From positions 1,550,001-1,614,000 of the forward strand of contig NZ_JUGU01000001.1 in the NCBI RefSeq assembly GCF_000799465.1: a stretch of 64,000 bases of DNA, given 5' to 3'. Made by a program: the position numbers and the translations under genes. Shown piece by piece: positions 9,938 to 19,444 of the stretch. The stretch's first letter is position 1. Each line of letters opens with the position of its first letter. The notes under the pieces were generated by a model, which ran no database searches, was not told the DNA's origin, and saw only the letters and a list, made by a program, of their open reading frames with translations. The stretch comes from Psychroserpens sp. Hel_I_66. GTDB taxonomy: Bacteria > Bacteroidota > Bacteroidia > Flavobacteriales > Flavobacteriaceae.

Positions 9938-11633
9938 TGTTTAGTTTTTTTTCAAAGGAAAAATTAAAACCATTAGTAGTATCTATATCATATTCAATTT
10001 TCAACTGGCGACAGATTTTGTCTATCAGTTTTGGCTGTATTTTTTTACCCTTAGCCTGTGTTCCATTATCTGAATAATTGAAATATAAAAAATTGTTTTC
10101 GTCGTACTTTAATTCAAAATCAATTTCTTTATGATCTTGTGATCCAAAAGCATGTTTTATGGAGTTGATGTAAAGTTCGGTCAGTAATAAACCTAAATAC
10201 ATGGCATAATCTGTAGGAGTTTCTGCGGATGCTATATGAAATTTATTCTGAATATCATTTTCCTTGAAAACTTCAAAAAAGGTAGCTTTAACATCATTCA
10301 AATAATCATGAATATCAACTTTTTTCTTGTCTTCATTTTTATATAAATGTTTGTGTAATGTTGATATTGCTTCTACTTTGGTCAAGATATTTTTCAATTG
10401 AAAACCTTCTTGACCTTTAGTTTTCTTTAACTGATCTGAAATAAGAATCACCACCAATTGCAAATTATTATTTATGCGATGATTGGCCTCGCTTAATAAA
10501 AACTCGTTTTCTTGTGATAAATCCTGTAATTGTTTATTACTGTTTTTTTCCTTTTTTAAGAAATGAGCAATTAAAATTGCAATAGCTATTGCAAACACCA
10601 AGAACACAATACTTACATACAACTTAGTTTTGTTAGTTGCTAAAGCCTTGTTTTGATTGTCGATCTCAAGTGTGTTGATTTTAATTTGGTTCTCTTTGTC
10701 TTCAAGTTTATATTTTTCTTCGAGTTCGAATAAAAATTTATTATGCTCCAATTGATAGTACTGATCTGTAAGTTGAAGCCTGATTTTCAGATATTCGTAA
10801 GCTTTATTTGTATTGCCTAATTTTTCGTAGATATTACGCGTATTGTCTGTAAAAAGAATTTCGTTATATAACAATTCATTTTTCTTCGCAAAGTCTAAAG
10901 CCTTTAGACTTTCGGTTAGTGCTTTATTTAACTGGTTATCTTTTATTAAAAGTCTTGTATAATTAACATAAGCATCTGCTCTTTGCTGAATAAGTTTATT
11001 CTCTAGTGCGTATACAATTAACTCCTGGAGATAGCTAATGGCTTTACCATACTCCTTTTGATCTTCGTAAACTCCCGAAATTTCAAGGGTAGAATAAAAT
11101 ATATTATCCTTATCATTGATTTTTTTGGCCAATTTTAATGCCCTTTCGGCATATAACAAAGTCGAATCTTGTTTATGGAAATATTCAGTGAAAAGTGCTG
11201 CTTTCCTGCTGTAGAATTTTACCAGACTCGCATCACTAATCGTATTATACTTTAAAATTAAAGATGCCTTATCTAACTCGGTACTTGCTTCTTTGAATAG
11301 CGTTCGTTTTCTGTAAAACTCCGCCATTTTTACGTGGTAAAGAAACTTAAGTTGAGGGTTATCGGTTTCTTTGACAATTTCAAAAGCTTTTAAATAAAAA
11401 TCATTGGCTTGGTTGTAATCGAGATTCAGTTTATAGACTTCTGCTAATCCCATATAGCTTTCGAAAGTCTGTTCTCTATTTTCTGTTTCTGCTAATCTAT
11501 TTTTATAAAAGTCGATAGCTTCATCAAATTTATTTTCATAAATAAGTTGTTGCCCATCAATAAATAAGCTATCATTTTGTGCAAAAGAGACTTGAAAAAA
11601 TATAAAGACAAAAGAAATCCAGAAACACTTCAT
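9930..11633 (-). CDS. TPR-containing sensor histidine kinase (HisKA_2 type)
   Basis: 567 residues. A signal peptide/first hydrophobic stretch (1-19), a periplasmic region of TPR-like helices (about 20-300), a coiled coil, one membrane segment (about 338-359), then a cytoplasmic kinase. The phosphoacceptor is His385 in SEANHRINNNLQL, typical of the HisKA_2/HWE-like group, with an ATPase domain containing ELYINSIKHAFG (N box) and YSDNGTQAKG (G box). The extracellular TPRs probably sense a protein or envelope partner. Downstream response regulator overlaps by 8 bases; upstream gene ends one base before this start, so all three are one transcript. Confidence 0.92.
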   Translation of the reverse strand: MKCFWISFVFIFFQVSFAQNDSLFIDGQQLIYENKFDEAIDFYKNRLAETENREQTFESYMGLAEVYKLNLDYNQANDFYLKAFEIVKETDNPQLKFLYHVKMAEFYRKRTLFKEASTELDKASLILKYNTISDASLVKFYSRKAALFTEYFHKQDSTLLYAERALKLAKKINDKDNIFYSTLEISGVYEDQKEYGKAISYLQELIVYALENKLIQQRADAYVNYTRLLIKDNQLNKALTESLKALDFAKKNELLYNEILFTDNTRNIYEKLGNTNKAYEYLKIRLQLTDQYYQLEHNKFLFELEEKYKLEDKENQIKINTLEIDNQNKALATNKTKLYVSIVFLVFAIAIAILIAHFLKKEKNSNKQLQDLSQENEFLLSEANHRINNNLQLVVILISDQLKKTKGQEGFQLKNILTKVEAISTLHKHLYKNEDKKKVDIHDYLNDVKATFFEVFKENDIQNKFHIASAETPTDYAMYLGLLLTELYINSIKHAFGSQDHKEIDFELKYDENNFLYFNYSDNGTQAKGKKIQPKLIDKICRQLKIEYDIDTTNGFNFSFEKKLNND

Positions 11634-11634
11634 A

Positions 11635-12894
11635 TTAAGTTTTCTGTTTCTTCTTTTTTGCTGCTGGAAATAACACGTTATTAAGTATTAATCGATATCC
11701 AGGAGATGTTGGATGTAAATCTAATTCAGTCTTTGGGTCACCTACTTTGTGTGTATAATCTTCAGGATCGTGTCCTCCATAAAACGTAAAAAAACCTTTT
11801 CCTTTTATGCCATGGATGTATTTAGCTTCGCCATTGGTTTTATTCTCACCTAATACTAACACATTTGACTTAATTTCTTCTCGAGTAAAAGAGGTCGTTT
11901 GTCCCATAAAACCTTTTACCAAAGCAGTATGGTTTTGATTGAGCATTGCAGGAATTGGATCCCACTTTGCTGAAAACTCCATAAGAGAAAAATAATCAGT
12001 AGTTTTCGGAATTCGTCGTTTTCTAGTCATATCAATAGAAGAAAACTCATAAACATTGGGACTTGTTTCTAACAAATAATCCTTAAAAGCCATGGTTTTG
12101 GAATAATCAATCTTGTTTTGGTAGCCAGCATCACTCCCATCACCATCAAACATAGGTTCACAAATATCCACTCCATCGGCAGACAGCGCAATATCAAAAC
12201 TATCTGTAGCGCTGCACATTGCAAACATAAAACCGCCACCAATAACATATTCCCTAATTTTTTTAGCAACCGCTAATTTTTCTTCGGAAACTTTAGAATA
12301 ACCCAACTTTGTTGCTAAAGCTTCAGCTTCTTTCTTTTCTTGGATATACCAAGAAGCAGATCTATAAGCTCTATAAAACTTGCCATATTGTCCAGTAAAA
12401 TCTTCATGGTGAAGATGCAACCAATCGTATAAAAGGAGAGCATCATTCAATACTTCTTCATCGTATATGGTTTCGTAAGGTATTTCAGCATATGTCAAAA
12501 CCATGGTCACAGCATCGTCCCAAGGCTGTAAACCTTTAGGTGTATAAACCGCTATTTTTGGGGCTTTTTCCAAGACAACCGCTTCCATATTTTGTGACGG
12601 ACTGGCAATCATATTCAGAATTTCTTCAGCTTTACTATTAGATATCACTTCAAAGCTCACACCTCTAATTTGGCATTCCCTTTGGATTTCTTCACTATCT
12701 GGCAACAAAAATGATCCTCCTTTATAGTTTAAAAGCCATTTTACTTTCAATTGTTTTTCAAGCGTCCAATAGGTTACACCATACGCTTTTAAATGATTGC
12801 TTTGACCTTCAGCATCCATAGGGATTAATATATACGACGCATAAGAATGTGCCACAATAAATAAAAATACAATTAGGGTTACTATCTTTTTCAT
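11635..12894 (-). CDS. exported conserved protein, often named asparagine synthetase B in Bacteroidota
   Basis: 419 residues with a signal peptide (MKKIVTLIVFLFIVAHSYA). I recognise it as a conserved Flavobacteriaceae family that databases commonly label AsnB. The label looks wrong: there is no N-terminal catalytic Cys2, no PPi-binding SGGxDS loop, and the protein is exported. Visible conserved segments are YILIPMDAEGQSNHLKAYGV, APKIAVYTPKG-like and FYGGHDPEDYTHKVGDP. The C-terminus is basic (AAKKKKQKT). It ends one base before the histidine kinase start, so it may belong to the sensory pathway. Function should be treated as unknown. Confidence 0.75.
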   Translation of the reverse strand: MKKIVTLIVFLFIVAHSYASYILIPMDAEGQSNHLKAYGVTYWTLEKQLKVKWLLNYKGGSFLLPDSEEIQRECQIRGVSFEVISNSKAEEILNMIASPSQNMEAVVLEKAPKIAVYTPKGLQPWDDAVTMVLTYAEIPYETIYDEEVLNDALLLYDWLHLHHEDFTGQYGKFYRAYRSASWYIQEKKEAEALATKLGYSKVSEEKLAVAKKIREYVIGGGFMFAMCSATDSFDIALSADGVDICEPMFDGDGSDAGYQNKIDYSKTMAFKDYLLETSPNVYEFSSIDMTRKRRIPKTTDYFSLMEFSAKWDPIPAMLNQNHTALVKGFMGQTTSFTREEIKSNVLVLGENKTNGEAKYIHGIKGKGFFTFYGGHDPEDYTHKVGDPKTELDLHPTSPGYRLILNNVLFPAAKKKKQKT

Positions 12895-12974
12895 AATTGA
12901 AATATACTCAAAAATTATTCCGAAGCTTAATAGTTTAATATAGTTTTAAAAGTTTTTTGGCTAAAACCTTTTTT

Positions 12975-13703
12975 TTAGGTTAAGGCTAACTTTTTTAATT
13001 CATTATAATAAGGTAAACACTCCTCTAATAATGATTTTAAATGCTTCGGAAATGAATCTTTTTTTGGCTCATATTTCGCAAAACCAGAAGATTTATGCAC
13101 ATTCTCATACCAATATGTAGACCAAACGCCATCCTCTTTACGTTTTGAGGGTTGCCAATTAAGCATATGTTCATCAAATGGAATTTCTACATGATCACAT
13201 AATTTCCTCAAGACACTTTGAGGATTTAACAATACATTTTTGGCATCAAGAACTACAAAGTCTATGTTCTTGCTTTTAAACTCTTTAATTAAATCTACGT
13301 GCAGTTTATAGCCAACATCCTCAATTGTTGGGTTTTTGATCACTCTATCAAACGAGGGTAACATTTCTTTTGGATCGCGAGTAAGGATGACATTAGTCAA
13401 CTTGCTCATGAATGAACGGTCTAAATCTAACAAATGATGCGTCATATTCTTGAAGAAAAGCACTTCTGCTTCCGAAGAATTAAGCATCATATCCACCACT
13501 TTTGCTCCATCATTCTCCATTGTCGCTAATATCTCTTCTGCTCCAGGGTGATATTCACTAGCTTTAGAATTCCGAAGATAATAACCATATAAAGGCTCAT
13601 CAAAAACCTTTGTATCCTTACGTTGTGCAAAACTGTACATCAAAGCTGTCGAAATATTACGCGGTCCAGACCAAACCGAAATTCGCTTTACATTATTTGA
13701 CAT
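12975..13703 (-). CDS. sulfotransferase family protein
   Basis: 242 residues. The N-terminal motif ISVWSGPRNISTALMYSFAQR resembles the PAPS-phosphosulfate loop of sulfotransferases, and LTNVILTRDPKEMLPSF resembles the 3'-phosphate-binding segment (Arg, Ser). The acceptor is unknown. The start overlaps the last 11 bases of the aminotransferase gene upstream, implying translational coupling and a shared pathway, perhaps sulfonation of an amino-acid-derived product. Some proteins of this family are only distantly related to known enzymes, so activity is inferred. Confidence 0.8.
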   Translation of the reverse strand: MSNNVKRISVWSGPRNISTALMYSFAQRKDTKVFDEPLYGYYLRNSKASEYHPGAEEILATMENDGAKVVDMMLNSSEAEVLFFKNMTHHLLDLDRSFMSKLTNVILTRDPKEMLPSFDRVIKNPTIEDVGYKLHVDLIKEFKSKNIDFVVLDAKNVLLNPQSVLRKLCDHVEIPFDEHMLNWQPSKRKEDGVWSTYWYENVHKSSGFAKYEPKKDSFPKHLKSLLEECLPYYNELKKLALT

Positions 13704-14613
13704 TTAAAACAGCTTCTGCAATTAAATCATTGTATAATCTACTTAACTTTTTGGTCATATCGCCATATGATTTGTCACCAATTGTGCGACCATCAATTTT
13801 TGTCACTGGAGTTAGACCTCCAAAAGTTCCTGTAACAAAAGCCTCATCTGCTCCGTAAACATCAAACAATGAAAAATCTTTTTCATGACACTCTATATCG
13901 TTACGTTCGCAGGCCTCAATCACTTTAGCTCTCGTGATCCCGTTCATACAATATTTACCGGTAGACGTCCATACTTCGTTGTTTTTTATGACGAAAAAGT
14001 TTGTTGCATTACAGGTTGAAACGAATCCATTGACGTCCAGCATTAACGCTTCATCTGCTCCAGCTTCAATGGCTTGAATGAGCGCTTGGACCTCGTGTAA
14101 TTTACTGTGGCAATTAAGTCTGGGATCTAAATAATCTGGCGAACCACGTCTAATTGTAGATGTAAAAAGCGTGATTCCTTTTTCTTTACTGTCTTGGGAA
14201 GCTTTTTTATACTCTGGTATAATAACAATATTAGGTCCGGAAATTGTAAGTCTAGGATCTTGTGATGGTGTTTTTTTTATGCCTCTTGTAATCATAATTC
14301 TAACGTGAACATGATCTGTCATTTTATTTTTATCCAAAACTTCCCAGACAATTGCAGTCAGTTCTTTTTTAGAAAACGGAAATACCATACCAACACTTGC
14401 TGCAGAAGACCACAATCTATCTAAATGATCTTCTAAAAAAACCAGAACACCTTTATGCAAACGCAACGCTTCCCAAATCCCATCTCCAACAAGATAACCG
14501 CTATCAAATACAGATATTTTTGCATCTTCTCTTCGGAAATAGTCTCCATTCACATAAATCTCTATGTCTTTATTTCTGTCATCTGCGACAGCATTGTGCG
14601 TACCGTGAACCAT
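13693..14613 (-). CDS. class IV aminotransferase (branched-chain / D-amino-acid type)
   Basis: 306 residues, PLP fold type IV. Conserved features: VNGDYFRREDAKISVFDSGYLVGDGIWEALR at the N-terminus, the Schiff-base Lys171 in NCHSKLHEV, DEALMLDVNGFVSTCNATNFF, and the phosphate-binding TGTFGGLTPV. Family members include IlvE, D-alanine aminotransferase and aminodeoxychorismate lyase; the sequence does not let me choose, though IlvE-like is the usual call. It starts the pair with the sulfotransferase, which overlaps it by 11 bases. Confidence 0.88.
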   Translation of the reverse strand: MVHGTHNAVADDRNKDIEIYVNGDYFRREDAKISVFDSGYLVGDGIWEALRLHKGVLVFLEDHLDRLWSSAASVGMVFPFSKKELTAIVWEVLDKNKMTDHVHVRIMITRGIKKTPSQDPRLTISGPNIVIIPEYKKASQDSKEKGITLFTSTIRRGSPDYLDPRLNCHSKLHEVQALIQAIEAGADEALMLDVNGFVSTCNATNFFVIKNNEVWTSTGKYCMNGITRAKVIEACERNDIECHEKDFSLFDVYGADEAFVTGTFGGLTPVTKIDGRTIGDKSYGDMTKKLSRLYNDLIAEAVLNVK

Positions 14614-14688
14614 ATTTAATACTTAAATTGATTCTAGAAAGATAATTATTTTGTGAGAGAATTTTAAGATTTACAAAGTAATTAAATA

Positions 14689-15735
14689 CTACTTTTTTAT
14701 TGATTTTATGGAACGCTCGGGACCAGAGAGTAGAGACGCAATTGTTTTGGTATTTGGAAATTGCTCTAAAATAATTTTAATAAACACAGTAATTGGAATT
14801 GCCATAATCAATCCTGGAATTCCCCAGATAAATCCCCAAAGCATGAGCATAATAAGCACAGCTATAACATTTATCGAAAATGATTTACCCATAAATATAG
14901 GCTCTAAAATAGCTCCAAAAACAACCTGAACTCCTGTTATTGAAATAATAAAGAACAATAAGGCACTTGTAGGATCTAATTCTACAAAAGCAAAAATAGA
15001 TAACAGGATAACGCAAATAAATGAGCCTACCATTTGTACAAAATTGATTAAGAATCCAAAGAGACCCCAAAATATAGGGAAGCTCACTTCAAAATATACA
15101 CAAGCTAAACCAGTAAATAATCCCGTAAGAGCGCTAACTAAAAACTTAACTTTAATAAAGGTGATTAAATCTCTTTCTATTTTTATAAACGCTTTTACTG
15201 AGGTATGCTTGCGCTTTAAAATCGTATTGTTCAAAACTTGATGCATGTTTATAGACTCTGATAACCAAAGAATAGTAAAAAAAACAATCATCAAAATATT
15301 GGTTAGAAATTTTCTAACGAAATCCACTGTAGAACCTATATTATCTTTTGCAAAAAATTGTGACAAAAAATTACCGTCTGGATTATACTCCATCCCAACC
15401 TTATCTTGCATGTAAAGCATTAAGTCATTAATTTTAACTTCTGCTTTAGCGAAAAAACCTGTATTATTTGATAGAATTTGTTTACTTGATAATTGCACCA
15501 ACTCCACTCCTATCATGACGCCAACAACAATGAGCGAAATCACGATGATGATACTTATTAATCTTGGTACATTTCGTCGTCCCAACCAACGCATTAATGG
15601 CAAAAACAATAATGCAATAAACATCGAAGAAATTAAAGGAATAAATATAAATGATAAAATCTTGAGTAGATAAAATACCAAAGGAACCACTATAAATAAT
15701 AGTAGCACATTAGTAGTACGTCTTTGTTCTAACAT
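14689..15735 (-). CDS. AI-2E family transporter (TqsA/PerM type)
   Basis: 348-residue inner-membrane protein with about eight hydrophobic segments: a pair near the N-terminus, one around residues 57-80, and a large C-terminal block with the family signature GLFTGLACVYFEVSFPIFWGLFGF-like stretch and IPGLIMAIPITVFIKI. Members export small molecules or couple ion gradients; the autoinducer-2 substrate is shown only for a few. Stands alone between the aminotransferase pair and dnaB, all on the minus strand. Confidence 0.9.
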   Translation of the reverse strand: MLEQRRTTNVLLLFIVVPLVFYLLKILSFIFIPLISSMFIALLFLPLMRWLGRRNVPRLISIIIVISLIVVGVMIGVELVQLSSKQILSNNTGFFAKAEVKINDLMLYMQDKVGMEYNPDGNFLSQFFAKDNIGSTVDFVRKFLTNILMIVFFTILWLSESINMHQVLNNTILKRKHTSVKAFIKIERDLITFIKVKFLVSALTGLFTGLACVYFEVSFPIFWGLFGFLINFVQMVGSFICVILLSIFAFVELDPTSALLFFIISITGVQVVFGAILEPIFMGKSFSINVIAVLIMLMLWGFIWGIPGLIMAIPITVFIKIILEQFPNTKTIASLLSGPERSIKSIKK

Positions 15736-15814
15736 GAGGCAATGTTTGTTTTCTTAATAGCAAATGCAAATTTAATGGAAAATGTCTTTAATTGAATTAA
15801 GACTATCTTAAAAT

Positions 15815-17353
15815 TTAAAAAGGCACATCATTATCATCCTCTTCTGGTGCACCAAAAGCATCATTTGCAGACGGAAATTTATCTGGAGTAAACGTATCAT
15901 CGTTTGCTGCTGCATTCATTTTAGAATGGAATTCGCCAAATGGTGTATCAAAATCATCAAGGTTATCAAACTTACCTAAATGACCAACAAACTTTAATCG
16001 TATGTTTTCCAATCCACCATTTCTATGCTTAGCGACTATGAATTCTCCTTGACCTTCGGTTGGTGAACGTTCCTCATCATCCCACTCGTCAATTTTGTAG
16101 TATTCTGGTCTGTAAATAAAGCTTACAATATCTGCATCTTGCTCAATCGCTCCAGATTCACGTAAATCTGAAAGTAACGGACGTTTACTTCCTCCACGGG
16201 TTTCAACTGCACGTGACAATTGCGATAGCGCTATAACAGGTATAGATAATTCTTTAGCCAAAGCTTTAAGATTTCGGGAAATTGTTGAAATTTCTTGCTC
16301 ACGATTTCCTCCTTTTTGACTTCCTCCAGCTGTCATTAACTGTAAGTAATCTACCATTATGACCTTGATTCCGTATTGTGAAGCTAAACGTCTAGCCTTT
16401 GCACGTAAATCAAAAATAGAAAGTGATGGTGTGTCGTCAATAAATAACGGTGCTTTTTCTAAAGTTTTCACTTTAACGTTCAACTGTTCCCACTCGTGCT
16501 TTTCCAATTTTCCTGTTCTTAACTTTTCTGAAGAAAGGCTCGTTTCCGAAGAAATTAAACGCGTTATCAATTGAACCGATGACATTTCTAATGAAAAGAA
16601 CGCTACCGGAATATTACTATCTACTGCAATATTTCTCGCCATTGTTAAGGTTAATGCGGTTTTACCCATACCTGGACGTGCTGCGATAATGATTAAATCA
16701 CTTGGCTGCCAACCCGAAGTCAATCGATCTAATTTGGTGAAACCTGTTGGAATCCCACTCATCCCCTCTTTATTGGAGATTTCCTCAATTTTCTTTTTGG
16801 CTTGGATAACTAAGCTTTGTGCGGTTTCGGTAGATTTTTTGACATTACCTTGCGTAACTTCATACAATTTTGCTTCTGCATTATCCAATAAATCAAAAAC
16901 ATCCTTAGTCTCGTCGTATGCTTCTTCTATAATTTCGTTGGAAATTTTAATCAAACTACGCTGAATATATTTTTGAAGAATAATACGTGCATGAAACTCA
17001 ATATGCGCAGATGACGATACACGTTGAGTTAATGAAATCAAGTAAAAATCACCACCAACTAAATCTAACTTTGCGTCTTTTTTTAATTGACTGGAAACGG
17101 TTAATAAATCGACCGGTTCACTGTTTTCAAATAATTTGAAAATTGCTTCAAAGATATGTTTATGGGCATCTTTATAAAAAGCATCTGTACTTAGTATATC
17201 AATAACCTCATCAACACCTTTTTTATCAATCATCATTGCACCAAGCACAACTTCCTCTAAATCAATAGCTTGAGGTGGTATTTTTCCTTTCTCTAAACTA
17301 ATGATAGTGCTTTTATCGACTTTGTAGCCTTGTAGTTGGTTAGGTTGTTTCAT
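15815..17353 (-). CDS. dnaB: replicative DNA helicase DnaB
   Basis: 512 residues, RecA-like hexameric helicase that unwinds DNA at the fork. N-terminal domain (PPQAIDLEEVVLGAMMID), linker helix, then the ATPase: Walker A ARPGMGKTALT, Walker B VIMVDYLQLM, LSQLSRAVETRG and DLRESGAIEQDAD. The acidic, low-complexity C-terminus (PEEDDNDVPF) is usual in this phylum. No intein. Followed on the minus strand by the AI-2E gene after 79 bases. Confidence 0.97.
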   Translation of the reverse strand: MKQPNQLQGYKVDKSTIISLEKGKIPPQAIDLEEVVLGAMMIDKKGVDEVIDILSTDAFYKDAHKHIFEAIFKLFENSEPVDLLTVSSQLKKDAKLDLVGGDFYLISLTQRVSSSAHIEFHARIILQKYIQRSLIKISNEIIEEAYDETKDVFDLLDNAEAKLYEVTQGNVKKSTETAQSLVIQAKKKIEEISNKEGMSGIPTGFTKLDRLTSGWQPSDLIIIAARPGMGKTALTLTMARNIAVDSNIPVAFFSLEMSSVQLITRLISSETSLSSEKLRTGKLEKHEWEQLNVKVKTLEKAPLFIDDTPSLSIFDLRAKARRLASQYGIKVIMVDYLQLMTAGGSQKGGNREQEISTISRNLKALAKELSIPVIALSQLSRAVETRGGSKRPLLSDLRESGAIEQDADIVSFIYRPEYYKIDEWDDEERSPTEGQGEFIVAKHRNGGLENIRLKFVGHLGKFDNLDDFDTPFGEFHSKMNAAANDDTFTPDKFPSANDAFGAPEEDDNDVPF

Positions 17354-17461
17354 AACTGCGAATGTAAATAAATTGTAAACTAAAATTGAATTTTTAAAAT
17401 CTTCAATCTTAACAGGTCATCAACAATTTAACTGTTGATAACTTGTTAATATTGTTAATAG

Positions 17462-17500
17462 CCATAAAAAAAACCGAAACATAATGCTTCGGTTAAATGA
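17462..17500 (-). terminator. terminator of accA
   Basis: Minus-strand stem AACCGAA ... TTCGGTT closed by an eight-base loop and followed by a T-run (complement of 17466-17473). Located 20-60 bases after the accA stop codon and before dnaB. Confidence 0.8.
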
Positions 17501-17520
17501 ATGCTATATTTTAAAACGGA

Positions 17521-18474
17521 TTAGCCTTTAAAAACTCCCATCTCTAAGTATTTTTCCATACGTTGATTCACCAAATCTTTTGGTGATAAGTTTTTAAGTA
17601 TCTCATAATTTTTTTCGATGGCTTCTTTTACTGCTAAAAAAGCAGCTCTTCTATCTGTATGTGCTCCTCCTAATGGTTCTTTTATAATATCATCTACCAA
17701 CTTGAGTTTCTTCATATCTGGAGCAGTCAGTTTTAATGCATCTGCAGCACGCTCTTTATATTCCCAGCTTCTCCATAAAATGGATGAACAAGATTCTGGT
17801 GAGATTACTGAGTACCACGTGTTCTCTAACATTAAAACGCGATCTCCTACTCCTATCCCTAGTGCTCCACCAGATGCACCTTCACCAATTATAATTGTAA
17901 TAATTGGCACTTTAAGCCTTGTCATCTCGAGAATATTTCTGGCAATGGCTTCTCCTTGTCCGCGCTCTTCTGCTTCCAACCCTGGATATGCTCCTGGTGT
18001 GTCAATTAGAGTGACCACAGGTATTCCAAATTTTTCGGCAGATTTCATTAAACGTAATGCTTTACGGTAGCCTTCGGGATTTGACATTCCAAAGTTTCTA
18101 TACTGACGCGTTTTAGTATTAAAACCTTTTTGTTGACCTATAAACATATAAGATTGGTCTCCTATTTTACCTAAGCCACCAATCATCGCTTTATCATCCT
18201 TGACATTACGGTCACCATGCAGTTCTAAAAATGATTCTCCACAAAGTGCTTTAATATGATCTAAAGTGTATGGTCTATCTGGATGCCTAGACAGCTGCAC
18301 ACGCTGCCAAGCTGTTAAGTTTTTATAAATCTCTTTTTTGGTTTCAAGAAGCTTTTTTTCAATTTTCTTACAGGTTTGGGTGACATCAACATCACTCTCC
18401 TCGCCTATTAACTCGCATTTCTCAAGTTGTTCTTGAAGTTCTTTTATTGGTAATTCAAAATCTAAATATTCCAT
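17521..18474 (-). CDS. accA: acetyl-CoA carboxylase carboxyltransferase subunit alpha
   Basis: 317 residues, the standard AccA length. Transfers the carboxyl group from biotin to acetyl-CoA, with AccD, in the first step of fatty-acid synthesis. Crotonase-type carboxyltransferase motifs are clear: [52 protein letters not shown] and [25 protein letters not shown] promoter element sits 42 bases before the ATG, in the short gap behind the EamA gene, so it can be transcribed separately. A terminator follows. Confidence 0.97.
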   Translation of the reverse strand: MEYLDFELPIKELQEQLEKCELIGEESDVDVTQTCKKIEKKLLETKKEIYKNLTAWQRVQLSRHPDRPYTLDHIKALCGESFLELHGDRNVKDDKAMIGGLGKIGDQSYMFIGQQKGFNTKTRQYRNFGMSNPEGYRKALRLMKSAEKFGIPVVTLIDTPGAYPGLEAEERGQGEAIARNILEMTRLKVPIITIIIGEGASGGALGIGVGDRVLMLENTWYSVISPESCSSILWRSWEYKERAADALKLTAPDMKKLKLVDDIIKEPLGGAHTDRRAAFLAVKEAIEKNYEILKNLSPKDLVNQRMEKYLEMGVFKG

Positions 18475-18515
18475 AGAAATTTTGATAGTTTTAAATTAAA
18501 ATTAGTTAGTTAATA

Positions 18516-18523
18516 CAAATATA
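18516..18523 (-). promoter_or_regulatory. -7 promoter element for accA
   Basis: TATATTTG on the minus strand, 42 bases upstream of the accA ATG in the 55-base gap after the EamA gene. A -33 TTG at the right distance is not evident. Confidence 0.5.
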
Positions 18524-18529
18524 AAAACT

Positions 18530-19444
18530 TTAATCTGGTTTATTTGTAAAGGCTCTTCGATTTTTATAAGTCTTGTAATTTTTAAGTATGCCATCGGCTA
18601 ATACTGTGGTCAATACCAAAAATGCACCATAATAAAATTGTGTGCTCATAAGTTCGGTTTCAGGAAATAAAAATAACGCCAATCCTAAACCATATAAAGG
18701 TTCTAAATTATAGGTCAATATCACTGTATAAGGACTTAAATTTTTCATTACGCCAACAGAACCAATAAACGCGTAGGCTGTACAAACAGATGCCAGTATT
18801 AGCAAATACATCCAATCTGATGTTTTTAGGGTGAAAAATTCCGCAGAAAATCCACCTTGAAATATCAATATGAAAAATGTCAGAAACACAACTCCGCTAA
18901 TAAACTCATAAAATGATATAACGGTGGCACGATGTTGTGCTATAAAACGACCATTGATCACTGCAAATAACGTTGAGAACAATGCTGAAGAAATACCGAG
19001 TAAAATACCATTTATGTATTTTATTTCGCTTTGCGTGATTAGAAATATTCCTATTATTACGATGATTCCAAAAATGATCTCATACCAAATAATCTTTCGC
19101 CTATAAATTAAAGGCTCAATAAAAGACGCAAAAAAAGCGCCTGTTGAAAACATGGCCAATGTGATTGAAACATTGGATTGATTGATGGCTTCAAAAAAGG
19201 TAATCCAATGAAGTGCTATGATAATTCCTGCTCCAAAAAACTTTAGCTTGGCTGTTGTTGAGACTTTAATTTTCAGCTTAACAATTTTAATATATAGGTA
19301 CATTAAAATTCCTGCAATTAGCATTCGGTACCAAACCAAAGCAGTTGAACCTATAGATATTAATTCTCCTAAAATAGCAGTGAAACCAGCAATAAAAACA
19401 AGCAGGTGTAAATGAAGATAATTCTTTAATTTATCGTTTTGCAT
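18530..19444 (-). CDS. EamA/DMT family permease
   Basis: 304 residues, ten predicted membrane segments in two EamA repeats (first repeat about 12-145 with ALVWYRMLIAGILMYLY and NVSITLAMFSTGAFFASFIEPLIYRRK; second 150-290 with NLSPYTVILTYNLEPLYGLGLAL). Drug/metabolite transporters export amino acids, nucleotides or toxic compounds; the substrate is not predictable here. Its start overlaps the lptG end by 14 bases, so it is the last gene of the small-membrane-protein/tgt/lptG/EamA operon. Confidence 0.9.
   Translation of the reverse strand: MQNDKLKNYLHLHLLVFIAGFTAILGELISIGSTALVWYRMLIAGILMYLYIKIVKLKIKVSTTAKLKFFGAGIIIALHWITFFEAINQSNVSITLAMFSTGAFFASFIEPLIYRRKIIWYEIIFGIIVIIGIFLITQSEIKYINGILLGISSALFSTLFAVINGRFIAQHRATVISFYEFISGVVFLTFFILIFQGGFSAEFFTLKTSDWMYLLILASVCTAYAFIGSVGVMKNLSPYTVILTYNLEPLYGLGLALFLFPETELMSTQFYYGAFLVLTTVLADGILKNYKTYKNRRAFTNKPD

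Noticed and set aside
14708..14929. Open frames opposite AI-2E, accA, guaB, aconitase and other genes
   Set aside because: They lie antisense to genes with clear protein families and have no start context or homologous motifs.
17462..17500. TTCGGTT in the accA terminator as part of the TTCCGAAG word family
   Set aside because: It reads CTTCGGTT, not CTTCGGAA; only exact octamers were counted.
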